In this document: in pieces, positions 1 to 12,099 of the stretch
Layout: each line of letters begins with the position of its first letter
How positions within the stretch are numbered: the first letter of the stretch is position 1
Assembly (NCBI RefSeq): GCF_000005505.3
Contig: NC_016135.3
Location: 8,588,613 to 8,652,612, forward strand
Source of the DNA: Brachypodium distachyon
Lineage: Eukaryota > Streptophyta > Magnoliopsida > Poales > Poaceae
DNA: 64,000 nucleotides
Direction: 5' to 3'
Program-made: the position numbers and the translations under genes
Notes under the pieces: model-generated
What the model was told of the DNA's origin: nothing
Seen by the model: the letters and a program-made list of their open reading frames with translations, nothing else
Database searches by the model: none

Positions 1-569
1 CAGGAGCTTTGGCCATTGGTGCACCGCCACCTCCACCACTGCCGGCAAATTTCGCCGGAGCAATTCATCCTGTCCAACGTGTGCCGCCATCAGAGCCTGC
101 GCCCGTTACTGAGGAGTACTATCCCACTCCGGTGGGCCATACCTGCATGATACAAGCAGCTACCACAGCCGAAGGAGCATGGGAGGAGGCGCAGCAACTC
201 GAGTCGATGAGCATACGTACTTGTTCGCCCGCCACCCCAACCGTCGCTCAACCAAACGCAGTCGGACATACTCATGACGACTCCACTTTGCTCCACGAGC
301 ATCTCCACGGGGACCACTTAGTCCTGCACCGGGCAAACCAGGTTGCCGACTTAACCCTCAGGCACTCGACCTGATAAAGGGAGCATGAAGATCTACGACC
401 CAAGAGGAGCGGCGCGTATCCACACTTATCCTTTGTATTATTTCATTCCTTGACGTAAACCCCTGTCTTAGGATGCTTTAATTTTTTAGCCTTGCTATGC
501 TTTGTTTTCTTCCTCGACTATGTACTCCGGTACACCACAAAGATATTATTCATCTACTGAGCATCAAAC

Positions 570-944
570 AGTCTTGGCCGCACCTCTCACTCGGTAGCTG
601 CGTCCAATCGACTCATCAAATAGTCTCGGCCGCACCCCTCACTCGGGGGCTGCGTCCAATCAACTCATCAAATAGTCTTGGTTGTGCCTCTCATACGAAG
701 ACTGCGCCCAATCGACTCATCAAATAGTCTCGGCCGCACCCCTCACTTGGGGGCAGCGTCCAATCGACTCATCTAATAGTCTTGGCCGCGTCCAATCGAC
801 TCATCAAACAGTCTTGGCCGCACATCTCACTCGGGGGCTGCGTCCAATCGACTCATCAAATAGTATTGGACGGGCCAATCGATCCATTAAATAGTCTTGG
901 CCGCACCTCTCACTCGGAGGCTGCGTCCGATCGACTCATGGATA
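570..944. repeat. 52-bp minisatellite, about eight units
   Basis: Units begin AGTCTTGGCCGCAC and end CAATCGACTCATCAAAT. Starts fall at 570, 622, 674, 726 and 778 (exact 52-bp spacing), then 810, 862 and 893, the shorter spacings reflecting 20-21-bp internal deletions. It lies in the non-coding part of the older Gypsy element; ORFs across it are repeat artefacts. Confidence 0.85.
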
Positions 945-1746
945 AATTCTGATCCCACTACTTACGGGAAAATCAAGACACAAACAAAATGCCGCCTGAA
1001 TTCGGCTGATTATTTCGTATTAGGCTTATTTGCTACTCTACAGCAACTTATAATACGAGTTCAGGACATCTACATCTGCTCGTCAGTTATTATATTTCCT
1101 CATGGAATTTCATCTCAGTATCTTTACAATCGGGATCCCACACTCCAAAGGTACGCATTTTAGTTGTTTTTGCACTTAAAATTCTGACATTACAGACACA
1201 TTGGAAGCAAAAGGCACTTGGGTCTGCAAACAGTCGTGCATAGACCCGGGGGCTACTCTCGTCGGGAGCGCTGGTCGCGCACCCGACAGGCCCCAAGCTT
1301 ACAGAGAGCCAGACCCGAATACAAAATCCGGTTCAGCCGATTCTTGACTCTTTCAGCTTCAGCATGCGGCTCTGTCACAATCCCTAGCCAAAAAAAGGGG
1401 ATGATTAGTCAAAGGGCACTTTCATCAAGGACTATAGCAAGAAGAATTATTCATACCTCTGAGATCAAGACTCAGCTTTGCCAATTCTCCAAGAAGAAAG
1501 TCCTCTCGACTTGAAGCACCTTGAGTTTCGACTGAAGCATAGCAATCTTGCCACAGGCAACCAAGACCTGACGCTCCGCGTACCTCAATTGCATGCGCAT
1601 CACTTCAAGATCATCCGAGGAACTCATCGCAAGCGCCCCACTCCTTGGGCTGGATTTAAACCTGAGTCTGTGCCTGACTATTTATAGTCAACCGCACACT
1701 CGGGGGCTACTCCCATCGGGGTTCAAACCGGGTTCATACCCAACTC

Positions 1747-4649
1747 CTACCGGAAATCAGAATTCCAATCAAATTCATCACCAGGATTTATTGGGAGAAC
1801 ATAGGCATGACTCAGGTCAAGTTCTAGATAGCGGATCTTCACAAACGAAAGCGCAATCTTGGCTCCCCTCACCAGTAGGAGTCGAAGTTGCTCCCTGATA
1901 GCCACCCCGTTCTGGAATTTCTTCATCAACTCTCCAAGAGCTAAAGGAGCATCCCTCAATGGCCAAAGAGAGTGATAAATCAGTACTAGCGCATCTCTCC
2001 ACAAACCAAAGTACTCCCGGACTTTCTCGACTCGAACTTTGAGTAGCGCTAAATCATGACCCCTCGCTCGATCTGACCATAAAGAGGAGCGGTTGTCCGT
2101 ATGACGAGCATTGAGAATGCCTTTCACTCGATCTTGCTCGTCACGTGAGTCAAGTTGGAAGCCTGCGCGTAAAGCAGGTCATCATCTAAAGAAGTCAAGA
2201 TGCTACTTCAACTCGAAAGGAATAAGCTCTTACATTGGAGTTCAGCACTGAAGTCACGAAGCTGCGAGAAGACAAGCTCCTCCCGATTTACAGCTGCCTT
2301 CACTTTGCTCCGGGCAATCTGGATCTCGGCGGCGGAATTCCGCGCCCGTGTCACAGCATCCTTGGCCTGAGCTTCAGCGTCCCTCAGGCGTTTTTGCAAA
2401 AATTCCAGTTCACTCTTGGCTCTTTCTAGAGCCAATGAGTCAGTCACTCCCTTCGGCTGCCGAGTCCTCATCGTCTGAGTCGCACTCGTTGGAGTCGTCG
2501 AAGGCGCTGACTCCCTGCCTACTGGAGGAGTCGACGTGTCCCGCGCCAGATTCTCCTTGGTCAACTCTCTCACCATCGGAGGACTCGGCGCAGGGTCGGC
2601 CCTCTGCACAAGGAAAAATTCACTCACATACTGCAGCAATCGAAGAAATCACGACAATGATTTTTCGGGCCTATCATAGCGAGGCATACTATGATTATCA
2701 ACGCAAGGTTTATTATTTCAGGATTTCATTCAAAGATCTACAAGTATATTGCTTACAAAAGCAAGGCCAAAAAGACTACGACATTTCTAGAAATCATCTT
2801 CACCAACCTCTTGGTTTGCCGGGTCGCCTAGCTGCTGGGCCCAGACACCTAACAATTCTCTGCTAAGAGAGACGTAAGGCGTCATGTCGACTTCCTCGCC
2901 AGTCTTCGGTCGAGGAGGTCCAGCCGCCACCCGGCGCAATAGGTCTTCATAGCAGAAATATCAACTCAGCTCCTGCAATGTTCTGAGTGCAATGATAGTT
3001 CCCCAGCGGACCAGGTAACGACTCCGGGATCGGTTGGCTCGGGAGCATCTTCCTCGCAAGGCTAGACAGTAGCCTCATCAACTGGCGCAGCCTGCTCTTG
3101 GCCTCAGCATTCACGGCCTCAACTGCCTCGAGGGTTTCAGATATTGGTCTCCTCCTCGGATCAAATTGGACCTCGGCATCCGGGTCAAGTGCTCCTATAT
3201 AGAAAGGAGTCACGCTCAGAACCAGCATCGACTCGCAAGAAAACAGAATACAGATTAACTGACTTACCAGTAATGGAGCGTATCGCACTGTCTATACGAT
3301 CACTCCAAATCCCTTCTCGCTCCTTCTCTGCAGCGAGTCGGGAGTCGGCGGCCTTCTTCGCCTGGCGCCCTTCAGCCGCCAATTCTTTGGATGACTCTGC
3401 CGTCACAGCAAAGACCAAGTATTGGAGTCAGCAGCTCAATCGACTCATGAAGCAAACCTGTCATCTACACACTCACCTTTGGCAGCCAACAACTCGGTTT
3501 GGCACTTATTCAATTATGATTGAAGACAATCACGATCGGCCTTCATCGCCTCGAATTGATCGATAAACTCCATCATGGAGGAAACGATCGGCTGCAAATA
3601 CATTGGAGTCATCTTCTTTGACTCTTACTCACGTCGGGAGGACAAACAAAAACAAAAACTCTCGTCATACGTAAAGGCTTACGTGGCGGTTTGAGGAGGA
3701 TACACCAGTTGATGTGGTCACCTCAATATTCTTCAGTTGAGCCTGAGGTTGAGTCAATGTGCCTTGTTGACTCCCTCCGCTCATCCCCAGTGGACTCTCT
3801 TCCCTTACGTGGCGTGTTGAGGATGACGGGCCAGTTGAGCCCCTCACCTCAACAACTTTCAGCTGAGCTTGAGGTTGAGTCGACTCGTCATGTCGACTCC
3901 CTCCGCTCATCCTCGGTGGACTCCTTTGAGTTGCTGCCCCATGGGAGGCAGAAGAACATGAGGCCTTCGGGTCCAACTCCACATGAGCGTCAACTTGAGG
4001 CACAGTCTTGTCACCCACCACAACTGGGGCACTGGAATCATTTTCAACAGTGTGAAGACTAGTGAAGAACAAAGCCAGAATCAGTGAAGGCCAAAAACTC
4101 AAAGTTGCTTACCTGTTTCGAGTGACATTGGCGAGGAGGCCATAGCGACGCCTGGGACCAATCCTACGTGTCCTGACCCTCTTTGACTAGTCAGACGCCT
4201 CAGCAGAGGACGCCTCTCGGGTCCATTTGTTGCTCGGCTCCGTGTCAGCACCCTCCCGTCCAAGTGTCTCAGGAGCAAGGTGGCCGGCTTCACCACCCAT
4301 CTCATGCGTCGCATTTCCCTTTCTAGAACTCAGTCTCTTGGCTCGACTGCCTCTGAGAGTCGATTTCGGGATTTTTCACTTCCGGCAAGTAGCATGGATT
4401 TCGGAAAATAATCCAGTTACAAGGTACCCAACATGGGTCTATTCCAAGCAAGGGACGTGGGATTACCTTTTCTCCAGAGAAGCGAATCCGATCTTGGACC
4501 AACAGTTCTTCTTCTTCAATGGCGGCAATCTGATCGCGATTTTCCTTTTCCGCCACTCGACCGCCTGCGGTGCTCGCATCGGAATCAGCGGCTATCTCTT
4601 TGTTCTTTTCCATCTTCCCACGCCTAGCCGAATCTAATCTCACTTGCAC
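1747..4649 (-). pseudogene. Decayed antisense gene of Tat-type Gypsy element (putative gypsy-type transposase family)
   Basis: Read on the minus strand, broken pieces keep the order of the antisense protein found in many grass Gypsy elements. The N-terminal piece (4649-4323) contains an RFSGEKVIPRP stretch typical of the 'putative gypsy-type transposase' domain (PF04195-like). Ser/Thr/Gln-rich duplicated spacers follow (4102-3665). An Ala/Glu/Lys-rich coiled coil comes next (3418-3185, 2639-2208). A C-terminal helical piece (2127-1747) contains VREYFGLWRDAL and LGELMKKFQNG. Stops and frame changes separate the pieces; some gaps could be introns. The function of this protein in the element is not known. 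It parallels the better preserved antisense gene at 14885-21840. Confidence 0.6.
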
Positions 4650-5377
4650 TCAGTCAAGTTTGAGCTATGGGCGCTAGGGCGAGAGGAAGGAGAAGGGGTA
4701 AAAGCTAATCTATCCCTGGACTTCTCAAACTGGGCTAAGCTTTTGAATCCGGGCCACCTGATTTTGATTCATGGCCACGCGTCTCACATCCAGTGGAATG
4801 CGAAGAGACAAGTGTGGGAAACAAACCGCCCGCCTTCCGGGCTCAAGGATCAGGGAGGCCATCATTACGCCTCATTTACCGCACATTGAGCGGTCATTTC
4901 TCCACTGATGCACGTCAACAGTGCCCCTAGCTGTCAGGCTAGACTGCGCCTGGGTCATTTCAATTGACTAGGGGTGATTCTCCAAATTTACAAGGTACGT
5001 CACCTGTGACGATTTTCACCCAGCATTACTTTTTCGACTCGACAGTCGATTCTATTATCTATTCACACAGCACTTCTCATGATTGAGTCAATTGATTCTC
5101 GAGTCATCATCTTCGACTCCATGCAGTCGAAAAACTTGTTACATATAACCGAAAGAGGGTTGCATCTGCTGCATAAAAACGCCCACTATGCCATGTCCAT
5201 GACATGCGAGTCGATTGTTCATAGTCGAAAAAACCTTTGAGTCATACCCGCTGCAGTTAAGCACTCAAAGATACGCTCATTGCGTACAACTAAGTCTCTA
5301 GGATCTAATCCTTGAGCCTGAAGTCGCACCAGTTGCGTCTCTTCAGTCAATATACGCTCATTGCATACAACTAATAG

Positions 5378-5794
5378 GCCCCTTCAATGGGCCTGGAGTC
5401 GCACCAGCTGCGCAAGCTCATTGCATGAAGGCAAGCCCCTTCAATGGGCCTGGAGTCGCACCAGCTGCGCAACTCTAGTTTATCCATGCTCATTGCATGA
5501 AAGCAAGCCCCTTCAATGGGCCTGGAGGCGCACCAGCCGCGCAACTCTAGTTTATCCATGCTCATTGCATGAAGGCAAGCCCCTTCAATGGGCCTGGAGC
5601 CGCACCAGCTGCGCAGCTCTAGTTTATCCATGCTCATTGCATGAAGGCAAGCCCCTTCAATGGGCCTGGAGCCGCACCAGCTGCGCAGCTCTAGTTTATC
5701 CATGCTCATTGCATGAAGGCAAGCCCCTTCAATGGGCCTGGAGTCGCACCAGCTGCGATACTCTAGTTTATCCGTGCTCATTGCATGAAGATAA
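5378..5794. repeat. 72-bp tandem repeat
   Basis: Units start GCCCCTTCAATGGGCCTGGA. Copies at 5435, 5507, 5579, 5651 and 5723 are exactly 72 bp apart and nearly identical; a shorter first copy starts at 5378. Because 72 is a multiple of three, it creates long repetitive ORFs on both strands that I regard as artefacts. Confidence 0.9.
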
Positions 5795-6130
5795 GACACA
5801 TGGATCATCTATTGGGCCTAGAACCACACCAGCTACGTTGTTCTAGTAATCCACATTCATTATGTGAAGATAAGACCTGTTACCAGGCCTGGATGCGCAT
5901 CAACTGCGTTAATGTAGAAAGCTTCGATTGAGGGAACACTCTCTAGCCACACTCATTGTGTGAAGATAAGACTTATTATCAAGCCTAGATACGCATCAAC
6001 TGCGTTTATCTAGAAAGTTTCGACTTGGGAATCATTTTCCTACAAACCACACTCATCGTGTGAAGATGAGTCACATTGCTAGGTCTGGATATGCATCAAC
6101 TGCACATTATCCGGTAAATACCCTCTACAG
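5795..6130. repeat. Diverged 96-100-bp tandem units continuing the 72-bp array
   Basis: GTGAAGAT landmarks at 5864, 5960 and 6060 mark units of 96 and 100 bp. They share the 'CATTCATTGTGTGAAGATAAG' style motif with the neighbouring 72-bp array, so they are probably older, longer versions of the same repeat. Confidence 0.7.
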
Positions 6131-6445
6131 GACTTCTCCTTCATTCACGTTCATAACGTGGCAACTTACGGGTTCTCTAATGAGCCAAGGAAACGCACCA
6201 GCTGCGTACCCCAATTATGCTCACAGCATTAAAATCATGACTCCTCACATACGAGTCGAGTACGTGAAACGTCAAAACTGGAATTCGACTCCGTAAGACC
6301 CCGTGGGCTGAGTCGAAACTCGCCAGTTGCCAGGTTCGAGCCTAGGGACTCGAGCCTGAAGGAGCTAATATAGCCTTTGCCCTAGCGCAATTAGCTGGAT
6401 TCTACTTAACAAGAATTCCAGGCATATTATGCATTATCCCTATGA

Positions 6446-6450
6446 CTCAA
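6446..6450. repeat. Target site duplication CTCAA (left)
   Basis: CTCAA stands immediately before the 5' LTR and recurs at 23038-23042 immediately after the 3' LTR. Confidence 0.9.
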
Positions 6451-7344
6451 TGTCGCACCAGTGGCTCCCGGGGTGCCACTGTTACACGACGCGTGGGTCG
6501 CATCGCTTGGTCCCTAGGAGGATCGCACCCCGGGTGGCAACGTGCAAGCCGCTTGGCAAGCTACTAGCCCGGCAGGGCTAGCGGGGCTTCGGGGGAGAGT
6601 TCCCGCCTGGGCACCTCCCGGGAAGGTGCTTGCCGGGAGGGACGCTCCCGGGCGCAGGTGTCCGCCGCGAGGGCGGGGCCGAGCAAACAGTGCAGCAGCG
6701 CCACGTGGGCGCGCGGCAGGCGCCCAGTGTGCGGGGTTGCCAGGACGAGGAGTGTAGCACAAGATGCATTTAATGAGCCGACAGGAGGGGGCACCCGTCT
6801 AGTTAGGCAAACAGTGGCTGCCCAGAGCTAGTGTTTAGGCCTTAGACCCCTAACTACAAGGCTAGTGTTCTTGCATGTCTGCCAGCGCACCGAGGAGGAA
6901 CTGCCCAAGCTCCCTGCTCGCCACTTGTAATCCATGCACCGTGGCACCTGTGGTATCCCCTTGGCTATGAAAGGAGGACCCCCGCCAGCGGTCAAAGGGG
7001 GATAGTTGCATGGTTCACTAGTTGGTTCGCTGACCAACTGGAACTGCTTCACTAGCAGTAGCTCCGAAGTAGCAAGGGACACTTAGCCAAAAAAGAGAGC
7101 ACCCGGGGGCTCCCCTCGGCAACTTGTAAGCACTTGTTCTTCTGTCAATACGAGATCAGACAAGTAGGACGTAGGGTTTTACACCTCCGGGTGGCCTGAA
7201 CCTGGGTAAAACGTGTGTTCGAGCTCATTGCATGTTGTAGCGCTTCGCACCGGCCCCGCCGGCGAAGGGATCCCCATCGCCCACTGCCGAACCTAAAAAG
7301 GGGGTGTCCGCGCATCCCCGGTGTCAAAGCCCCATGCTGCGACA
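6451..7344 (+). repeat. 5' LTR of the inner Gypsy element
   Basis: The repeat is 894 bp, begins TGTCGCACCAG and ends GCTGCGACA. It matches 22152-23037 along its full length with scattered substitutions and a small indel near 6560-6585, so the insertion is not very recent. I saw no convincing TATA box in it. Confidence 0.95.
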
Positions 7345-7366
7345 TCTGGCGCGCCAGGTAGGGGGC
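7345..7366 (+). promoter_or_regulatory. Primer binding site region
   Basis: The bases directly after the LTR, TCTGGCGCGCCAGGTAGGGG, occupy the tRNA primer site and carry the TGG start typical of plant LTR elements. I cannot assign the tRNA with certainty. Confidence 0.6.
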
Positions 7367-8139
7367 GCGTGAGGATAGCTCGCCGGTGACCGCCGGCGGC
7401 AACGTCTACCCCAACATTGGCCTCGTCTTCCTCGACGACAGAGCCGGCCACCATAACCCCCAAGCGGGCTGGTGACTCGAGGATCGACCCGCGTGCGGCC
7501 CCATCGTGGCGTGCCACGCGCGTCGCAGGAGCAGGGTAATCCTGAACCCTCACGAGCACCGCAATCGCAGCTGCCACCCCCCCTCCTCGGCCGTCGGCAG
7601 ACAATCCGCTGAGGGGGCTGGCGGCTCCCAGTGCCGGGGCAAGTCGCGCAAGCAGCCACGGTGCCGCCCACGCCGGCCAGCGAGTCGAATCGCGGGCCGA
7701 AGACACGCAGTGTCAGCTGCGCCAAGAGCACACCGCGTCACGAGCGACGCCGACGGGGTCGCACCCTGCGCACCCGAGCGCGTCCGGGGATAGAGCGGAG
7801 GGCAGTCGCTCGGGAAACCGGCAGCCTCCCGCCCAAACCCCGGCGGAAGCCATCATCGCCGCGCGCGTCATGGTGCGGTATGAGCCGCAGCAGGGCACGC
7901 GCGGCGCATGAGGCATGGAGCACGCAGCTGGATGTGCTCCTCGCGCTCGCCGCCCAACAGCCAGGGGGCGAGGGTGGCCCGGCAGGCTCAGGCCGCGGGC
8001 AGAACCCGGGGCGCGGTGACACGCCCCACGCCTCGCGACAAGGGGAAAATCCTCCCCCCAGGGAGGCCCGGGAGGCGGGGACCCGCAGGGGTCCTCGGAC
8101 TCGTCACCCACCGTCACGCGGGGTGACGCGCGCGGCATC
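7367..8139 (+). other. GC-rich leader between primer site and gag
   Basis: This is the 5' untranslated leader of the inner element, possibly with a decayed gag N-terminus. Several overlapping ORFs on both strands reflect high GC content; none resembles a known domain. Confidence 0.5.
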
Positions 8140-9340
8140 TTGAATGCCCGCCAGCAGGAGGATCTGCGGCAGCGCCTGGAGCGCAGGCGCCGGCGCGAGG
8201 TAGAGCGCCAACGCCCGCAGGAGCAAGAGGATGCTCCTATGGGCCCCCAGAACGGCTGCACTGCGTCCACGCGCGAGCTGCGGCGGGTGACATGGCCCCG
8301 CAAGTTCCGAGCACCCGCGCTCGGTACATACGATTTCCTTCTTACCTACACGTTAGGGATGCATGCCATCGGCACCGACGACAAGGTCAGAGCCAACTGG
8401 TTTCTGATGGTCCTGAAGGGTTCAGCGAGAACCTGGCTGCTCAACCTGCCCGCTGGGTCCGTCGCCACTTGGGCGGACCTGCGCGAGCAGTTTGTTAGCA
8501 CGTTCCAGGGCGGCTATAAGCGTCCGGGAACCATGGCGGAGCTGCACACCGTGGTGCAGAGGCCGGGGGAGACGTTGCGAAGCTTCGTCAACCGCTTTTC
8601 AAACCTCTCCTACTCCATCCCGGAGGCGGAGGCCGCCGCCATCATCAACACCTTCGCCATCCACGTCCGTGACCCCAAGATGTGCGAGAAGCTGAGCACG
8701 CATCGGATCCGTACGATGCAGGATCTGTACGCCCTGGCGCATAAGTGTGCCATGGCCGAGGAAGGGCGTTTAGCGCCCGAACTTGCAGCTAAAGCTGCCG
8801 CGAGCCGAGGAGAGGGTTCGCAGAAGAAGAGTTCCCGCAAGCGCGCGGGAAGCAAGTCCTCGCTGCGGAGTCGGGGGCTACCGCGAGGCCCGCAAAGAAG
8901 GCCTCGCCGGGTGGTGGGTCTAGCGGCAAGTAGGGCGACACGTCCCGCTGGCCAATCCACGCCAACTCTACCCACGACGCACAGGACTGCCGCATCCTGC
9001 AGGGTATCAAGCAGCGGCGCAAGCAGCGCCACGAGGAGCGCCAGCAACCGACGCCTGCTTCAACTGTGGCGACATCGGGCATCTCTCCCGAGATTGCCCG
9101 AACGACCCCAGAGCGGAGCCGAGGCCTGCCGGCGGTGGCGCCGGCAGGGAGGAAACCCAGGGGGGACGCGGCCAGGACTGCGCTGGTAGGGAGCGCCCTC
9201 CCCGGGGATGGGACAGGGCTCGTGCTGAGGAGCAGCGCGAGTCCGACTGCACTGGCGGCGACGAGCCGGGCTTCCAGGAGCCCCGCGGCGTCGCCTGCAT
9301 CCATGGGGGAGCTTACGCTCTCCCATCTCACGCTGCGGTA
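8140..9340 (+). pseudogene. gag: gag of inner Gypsy element (frameshifted)
   Basis: The capsid-like domain is clear: an Arg/Glu-rich start, then residues 80-200 with WFLMVLKGSARTWL and LREQFVSTFQGGYKRPGT, the Retrotrans_gag fold. Its frame stays open to 9189. The nucleocapsid zinc knuckle C-x2-C-x4-H-x4-C (CFNCGDIGHLSRDC, 9056-9097) lies in another frame, the same one as the downstream protease. A frame change therefore occurred between about 8830 and 9050. The protein would package element RNA in virus-like particles if intact. Confidence 0.85.
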
Positions 9341-9358
9341 AAGCGCCTCACCCGGGAG

Positions 9359-10070
9359 GTGTGTGCGCTGTTGCCGGATGCGGAGCCACAGCAGCCGCTG
9401 AAGTGGTTCCACGTCCCGATCACCTTCAGCTCCGAGGATCACCCAGCGCGGCAGCTGAGTTCAGGGGTCATACCCTTCGTGGTTTCACCGATCATCAACA
9501 ACATGACGGTGACCAAGGTATTGGTGGACAACAGAGCGGGGTTGAACCTCCTGTCCGCCAAGTTGGTGGAGAAACTCCAGTTGTCGGTAGAGCAGCTGAA
9601 GCCCACTGACCCGTTTCGGGGAGTAAACCCCGGGATCGTGCGCCCCCTGGGGCGCATCACGCTGCCGGTGACCTTTGGGACCTGGGATAGTGTTCGACAT
9701 CGCGCACACCCTGTTGCCCTACGACGGGATCCTTGGTCGGCCGGCGCTTATCAAGTTCATGGAGGCGACCCATTGCACCTACAGCGTGATGAAGATGTCG
9801 TCCGTGTACGGAGTCCTCTCCATCAGGTGCGACCTCAAGGATGCGGCCTGGTGCGTTCGTGAGGTCGTCAGGGCCGCCGCCGCAGCCGACGCCGGTGACG
9901 ACGGCGTTGCCGGAGGTGAAGGGTCATCGGGCGACGGCCCGGCAACTAAGAAGGCCTGCGCTGCCCCGCAAAAGCTTGCTGGGGGAAGCGCCGGCTCAAG
10001 CTCGTGCGTCGGCAAGGGCCAAAAGCTCAGGGAGGAGGCCACCAAGGTGAAGAAGCTTACTGCCGAATAG
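9359..10070 (+). pseudogene. Retropepsin-type aspartic protease region (frameshifted)
   Basis: A retropepsin-like segment runs over 9359-9690, with the active-site region VLVDNRAGLNLL; the usual D-[GST]-[GA] is here D-N-R, so the catalytic loop is altered. The reading frame changes near 9680-9700 and continues with the fold's second half (PYDGILGRPAL) to a TAG stop at 10068-10070. A charged linker leads to the reverse transcriptase. Confidence 0.8.
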
Positions 10071-11324
10071 GAAAGCGCCCTCATCACTTTCCTCTGGGAG
10101 AATGCCGACGTGTTCGCTTGGGAGCCGTCGGACCTTCCCGGAGTCCCTAGGGAGGTGATTGAGCATCGACTCGCGGTGCGCCGGGACGCCCACCCTATCA
10201 AGCAGAAGATCCGTCGGCAAGCGCAGGAGCGCAAGGATTTCATCAAGCAAGAGGTGGACAAGCTCAAGGCTACGGGGGCCATTAGGGAAGTCTTGTACCC
10301 CACTTGGTTAGCTAACCCTATAGTAGTACCCAAGGCGGGAAATAAGCTACGCATGTGTGTAGATTTTACTGATCTTAACCATGCATGTCCCAAGGATCCT
10401 TTCCCTGTACCCCGTGTCAATCAAATAGTTGATTCCACTGCTGGGTGTGACTTGCTGAGCTTTTTAGATGCTTTTTCTGGCTACCATCAAATTAAGATGG
10501 CAGTCGAAGACGAGGAGAAAACGGCATTCATCACCCCGGTTGGCTGCTATTATTATACATGCATGCCTTTCGGGTTGAAGAACGCGGGCTCAACATTCCA
10601 GCGCGCGCTGCGCGAGTGTTTGGGACCCCAGCTAGGCCGCAACGTGGAGGCCTAGATGGACGATATCGTCATCAAGTCAAGGCGCGGGGTGTCACTGATT
10701 GATGACCTACGGGAGACGTTTGATAACCTCCGCAGGATCAAACTCAAATTGAACCCTGAGAAGTGCACCTTCGGTGTAGACTCGGGCCAGCTTTTGGGTT
10801 TCTTGGTTTCACACAGGGGGATACAAGCCAGCCCACAGAAGATAGAAGCTATCGAGAAAATGGAGGCTCCCCGCAAGGTGAAGGATGTCCAACGCCTCAA
10901 TGGCTGCGTTCCCGTGCTGGGCCGTTTCATCTCAAGGTGGGGCGAACGCGCCCTGCCTTTCTTCAAGGTGATGAAGAAAAAGGGTCCGATTGATTGGACC
11001 CCCGAGGCCGAGGCGGCGTTCCAGGATCTCAAGCAATACCTGAAGTCACCGCCCGTCCTCGTCGCCCCCAAGCCGGGCGTGCCGCTGCTACTCTACTTAG
11101 CGGCGGCTGACCAGGTGGTCAGCTCGGTGCTGGTTGCCGAAAGGGAGGAAGACGTTCCGGGGACTGAGGCTGCGCGGCAGGGGGCTGAACGGCCCCCGGC
11201 AACCACCTTGAACCCAGAGACCACCCCCGAGCCGGCAGCTTCGGCACCGCGCAAGTGGCTCGTGCAGCACTCGGTGTACTTCGTCAGCACGGTGCTGCGC
11301 GACGCCCGTACGAGGTACCGCTAG
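10071..11324 (+). pseudogene. pol: Reverse transcriptase and first RNase H region, stop in the catalytic motif
   Basis: Typical Gypsy RT blocks are present: KLRMCVDFTDLNHACPKD, FLDAFSGYHQI, MPFGLKNAGSTFQRA and LNPEKCTFGV. A TAG codon at 10653-10655 replaces the tyrosine of the Y-[MV]-D-D active site (next residues MDD), which ends the protein inside the catalytic centre. The thumb and a degenerate RNase H (IDWTPEAEAAFQDLK) follow in the same frame to 11324, where a frameshift occurs. The region belongs to one polyprotein with the protease and integrase parts. Confidence 0.92.
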
Positions 11325-12030
11325 TGCATAAGCTCCTGCTGGGGATTCTGCTCGCGTCCCGCAAGCTGCGCCACTACTTCCAGGCGCACCGCATCACGGT
11401 GGTGTCGGGGTTCTGCCTTGAGCGAGCCCTCACCAACCGTGAAGCCACCGGGAGGGTGACCGAGTGGAGGATGGAGCTGTCGGAGTTCAATCTGCACTTC
11501 ACCAACTCCAAGAGCATCAAGAGTGTGGCCCTGACGGACTTCGTTGCGGAGTGGACGTCGACGGGAGTAGAAGAGGAGGAGCCGAAGATCAGCCTGCCAG
11601 GCAAGCTAGACGAAGGCCACTGGATCTTGTACTTCGACGGCGCGATCAGCCTTCAGGGAGCCGGCGCTGGGGTCATCATCGAGTCACCGACGGGGGATTA
11701 GTTGAGGTTTGCTATCCAACTCGATTTCCCGAACTCCACTAACAACACGACAGAGTACGAGGGTTTGCTCGCCGAGTTGCGGGCAGCAATCGCCCTGGAC
11801 ATCAAGCGCCTGGTCGTTCGCGGGGACTCCCAGCTCGTGATCAACCAGGTCAACAAGGACTACGACTGCCCGTAGATGGCACCGTACGTGGAGGAAGTTC
11901 GCAAGCTAGAACGCAAGTTCAAGGGTTTGCGATTCGACCATGTCAAGCGGAAGGGCAACTTCGCGGCTGACGAGCTGTCCAAGATGGCAGCAGAACGCCG
12001 GAAGCCTCCGGCGGGGGTGTTCTGCCACAA
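11255..12030 (+). pseudogene. Connection and second (archaeal-type) RNase H of Tat-lineage pol
   Basis: After a frame change the protein continues with HKLLLGILLASRKLRHYF and TEWRMELSEFNL, then a full RNase H of the type duplicated in Tat elements. The acidic residues are visible: D in YFDGA, E in TTEYEG, D in RGDSQLV and D in ADELSKM. In-frame TAG stops at 11699-11701 and 11873-11875 interrupt it. A second RNase H separate from the degenerate first one is the lineage signature. Confidence 0.88.
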
Positions 12031-12099
12031 GCAGGTGGCGTCTTCGGTCGCCCCCAAGCCGGTCGCCGGGGAAGCCCCTCCAACAACCGAAGGAAACCC

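Larger units (their letters stand above)
1..6450 (+). mobile_element. Older Tat-type Gypsy element, left segment (5' part outside window)
   Basis: This is the internal, mostly non-coding 3' half of an old Ty3/Gypsy element. It continues after the nested insertion at 23043 and ends in its own 3' LTR (23305-23829). It shows GACTC-rich low-complexity DNA, minisatellites (570-944, 5378-6130) and a decayed antisense coding region (1747-4649), a layout known from Tat-lineage Gypsy elements of grasses. No gag or pol domain lies in the visible part, so lineage is inferred from the antisense gene and from the polypurine-like stretch before the 3' LTR. Stretches 1-569, 945-1746, 4650-5377 and 6131-6445 hold no recognisable gene. 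Confidence 0.75.

Noticed and set aside
5361..5846. 161-codon plus-strand ORF with repeated KPLQWAW-like units (and a 145-codon minus ORF)
   Set aside because: Both come from a 72-bp tandem repeat whose period is a multiple of three, inside non-coding retrotransposon DNA.
5378..6130. Regular repeats suggestive of a CRISPR array
   Set aside because: Units are contiguous without unique spacers, and the DNA is plant nuclear transposon sequence.
7293..8303. Several ORFs over 130 codons on the minus strand in the inner element leader
   Set aside because: High-GC shadow frames; the plus-strand leader and gag explain the region.
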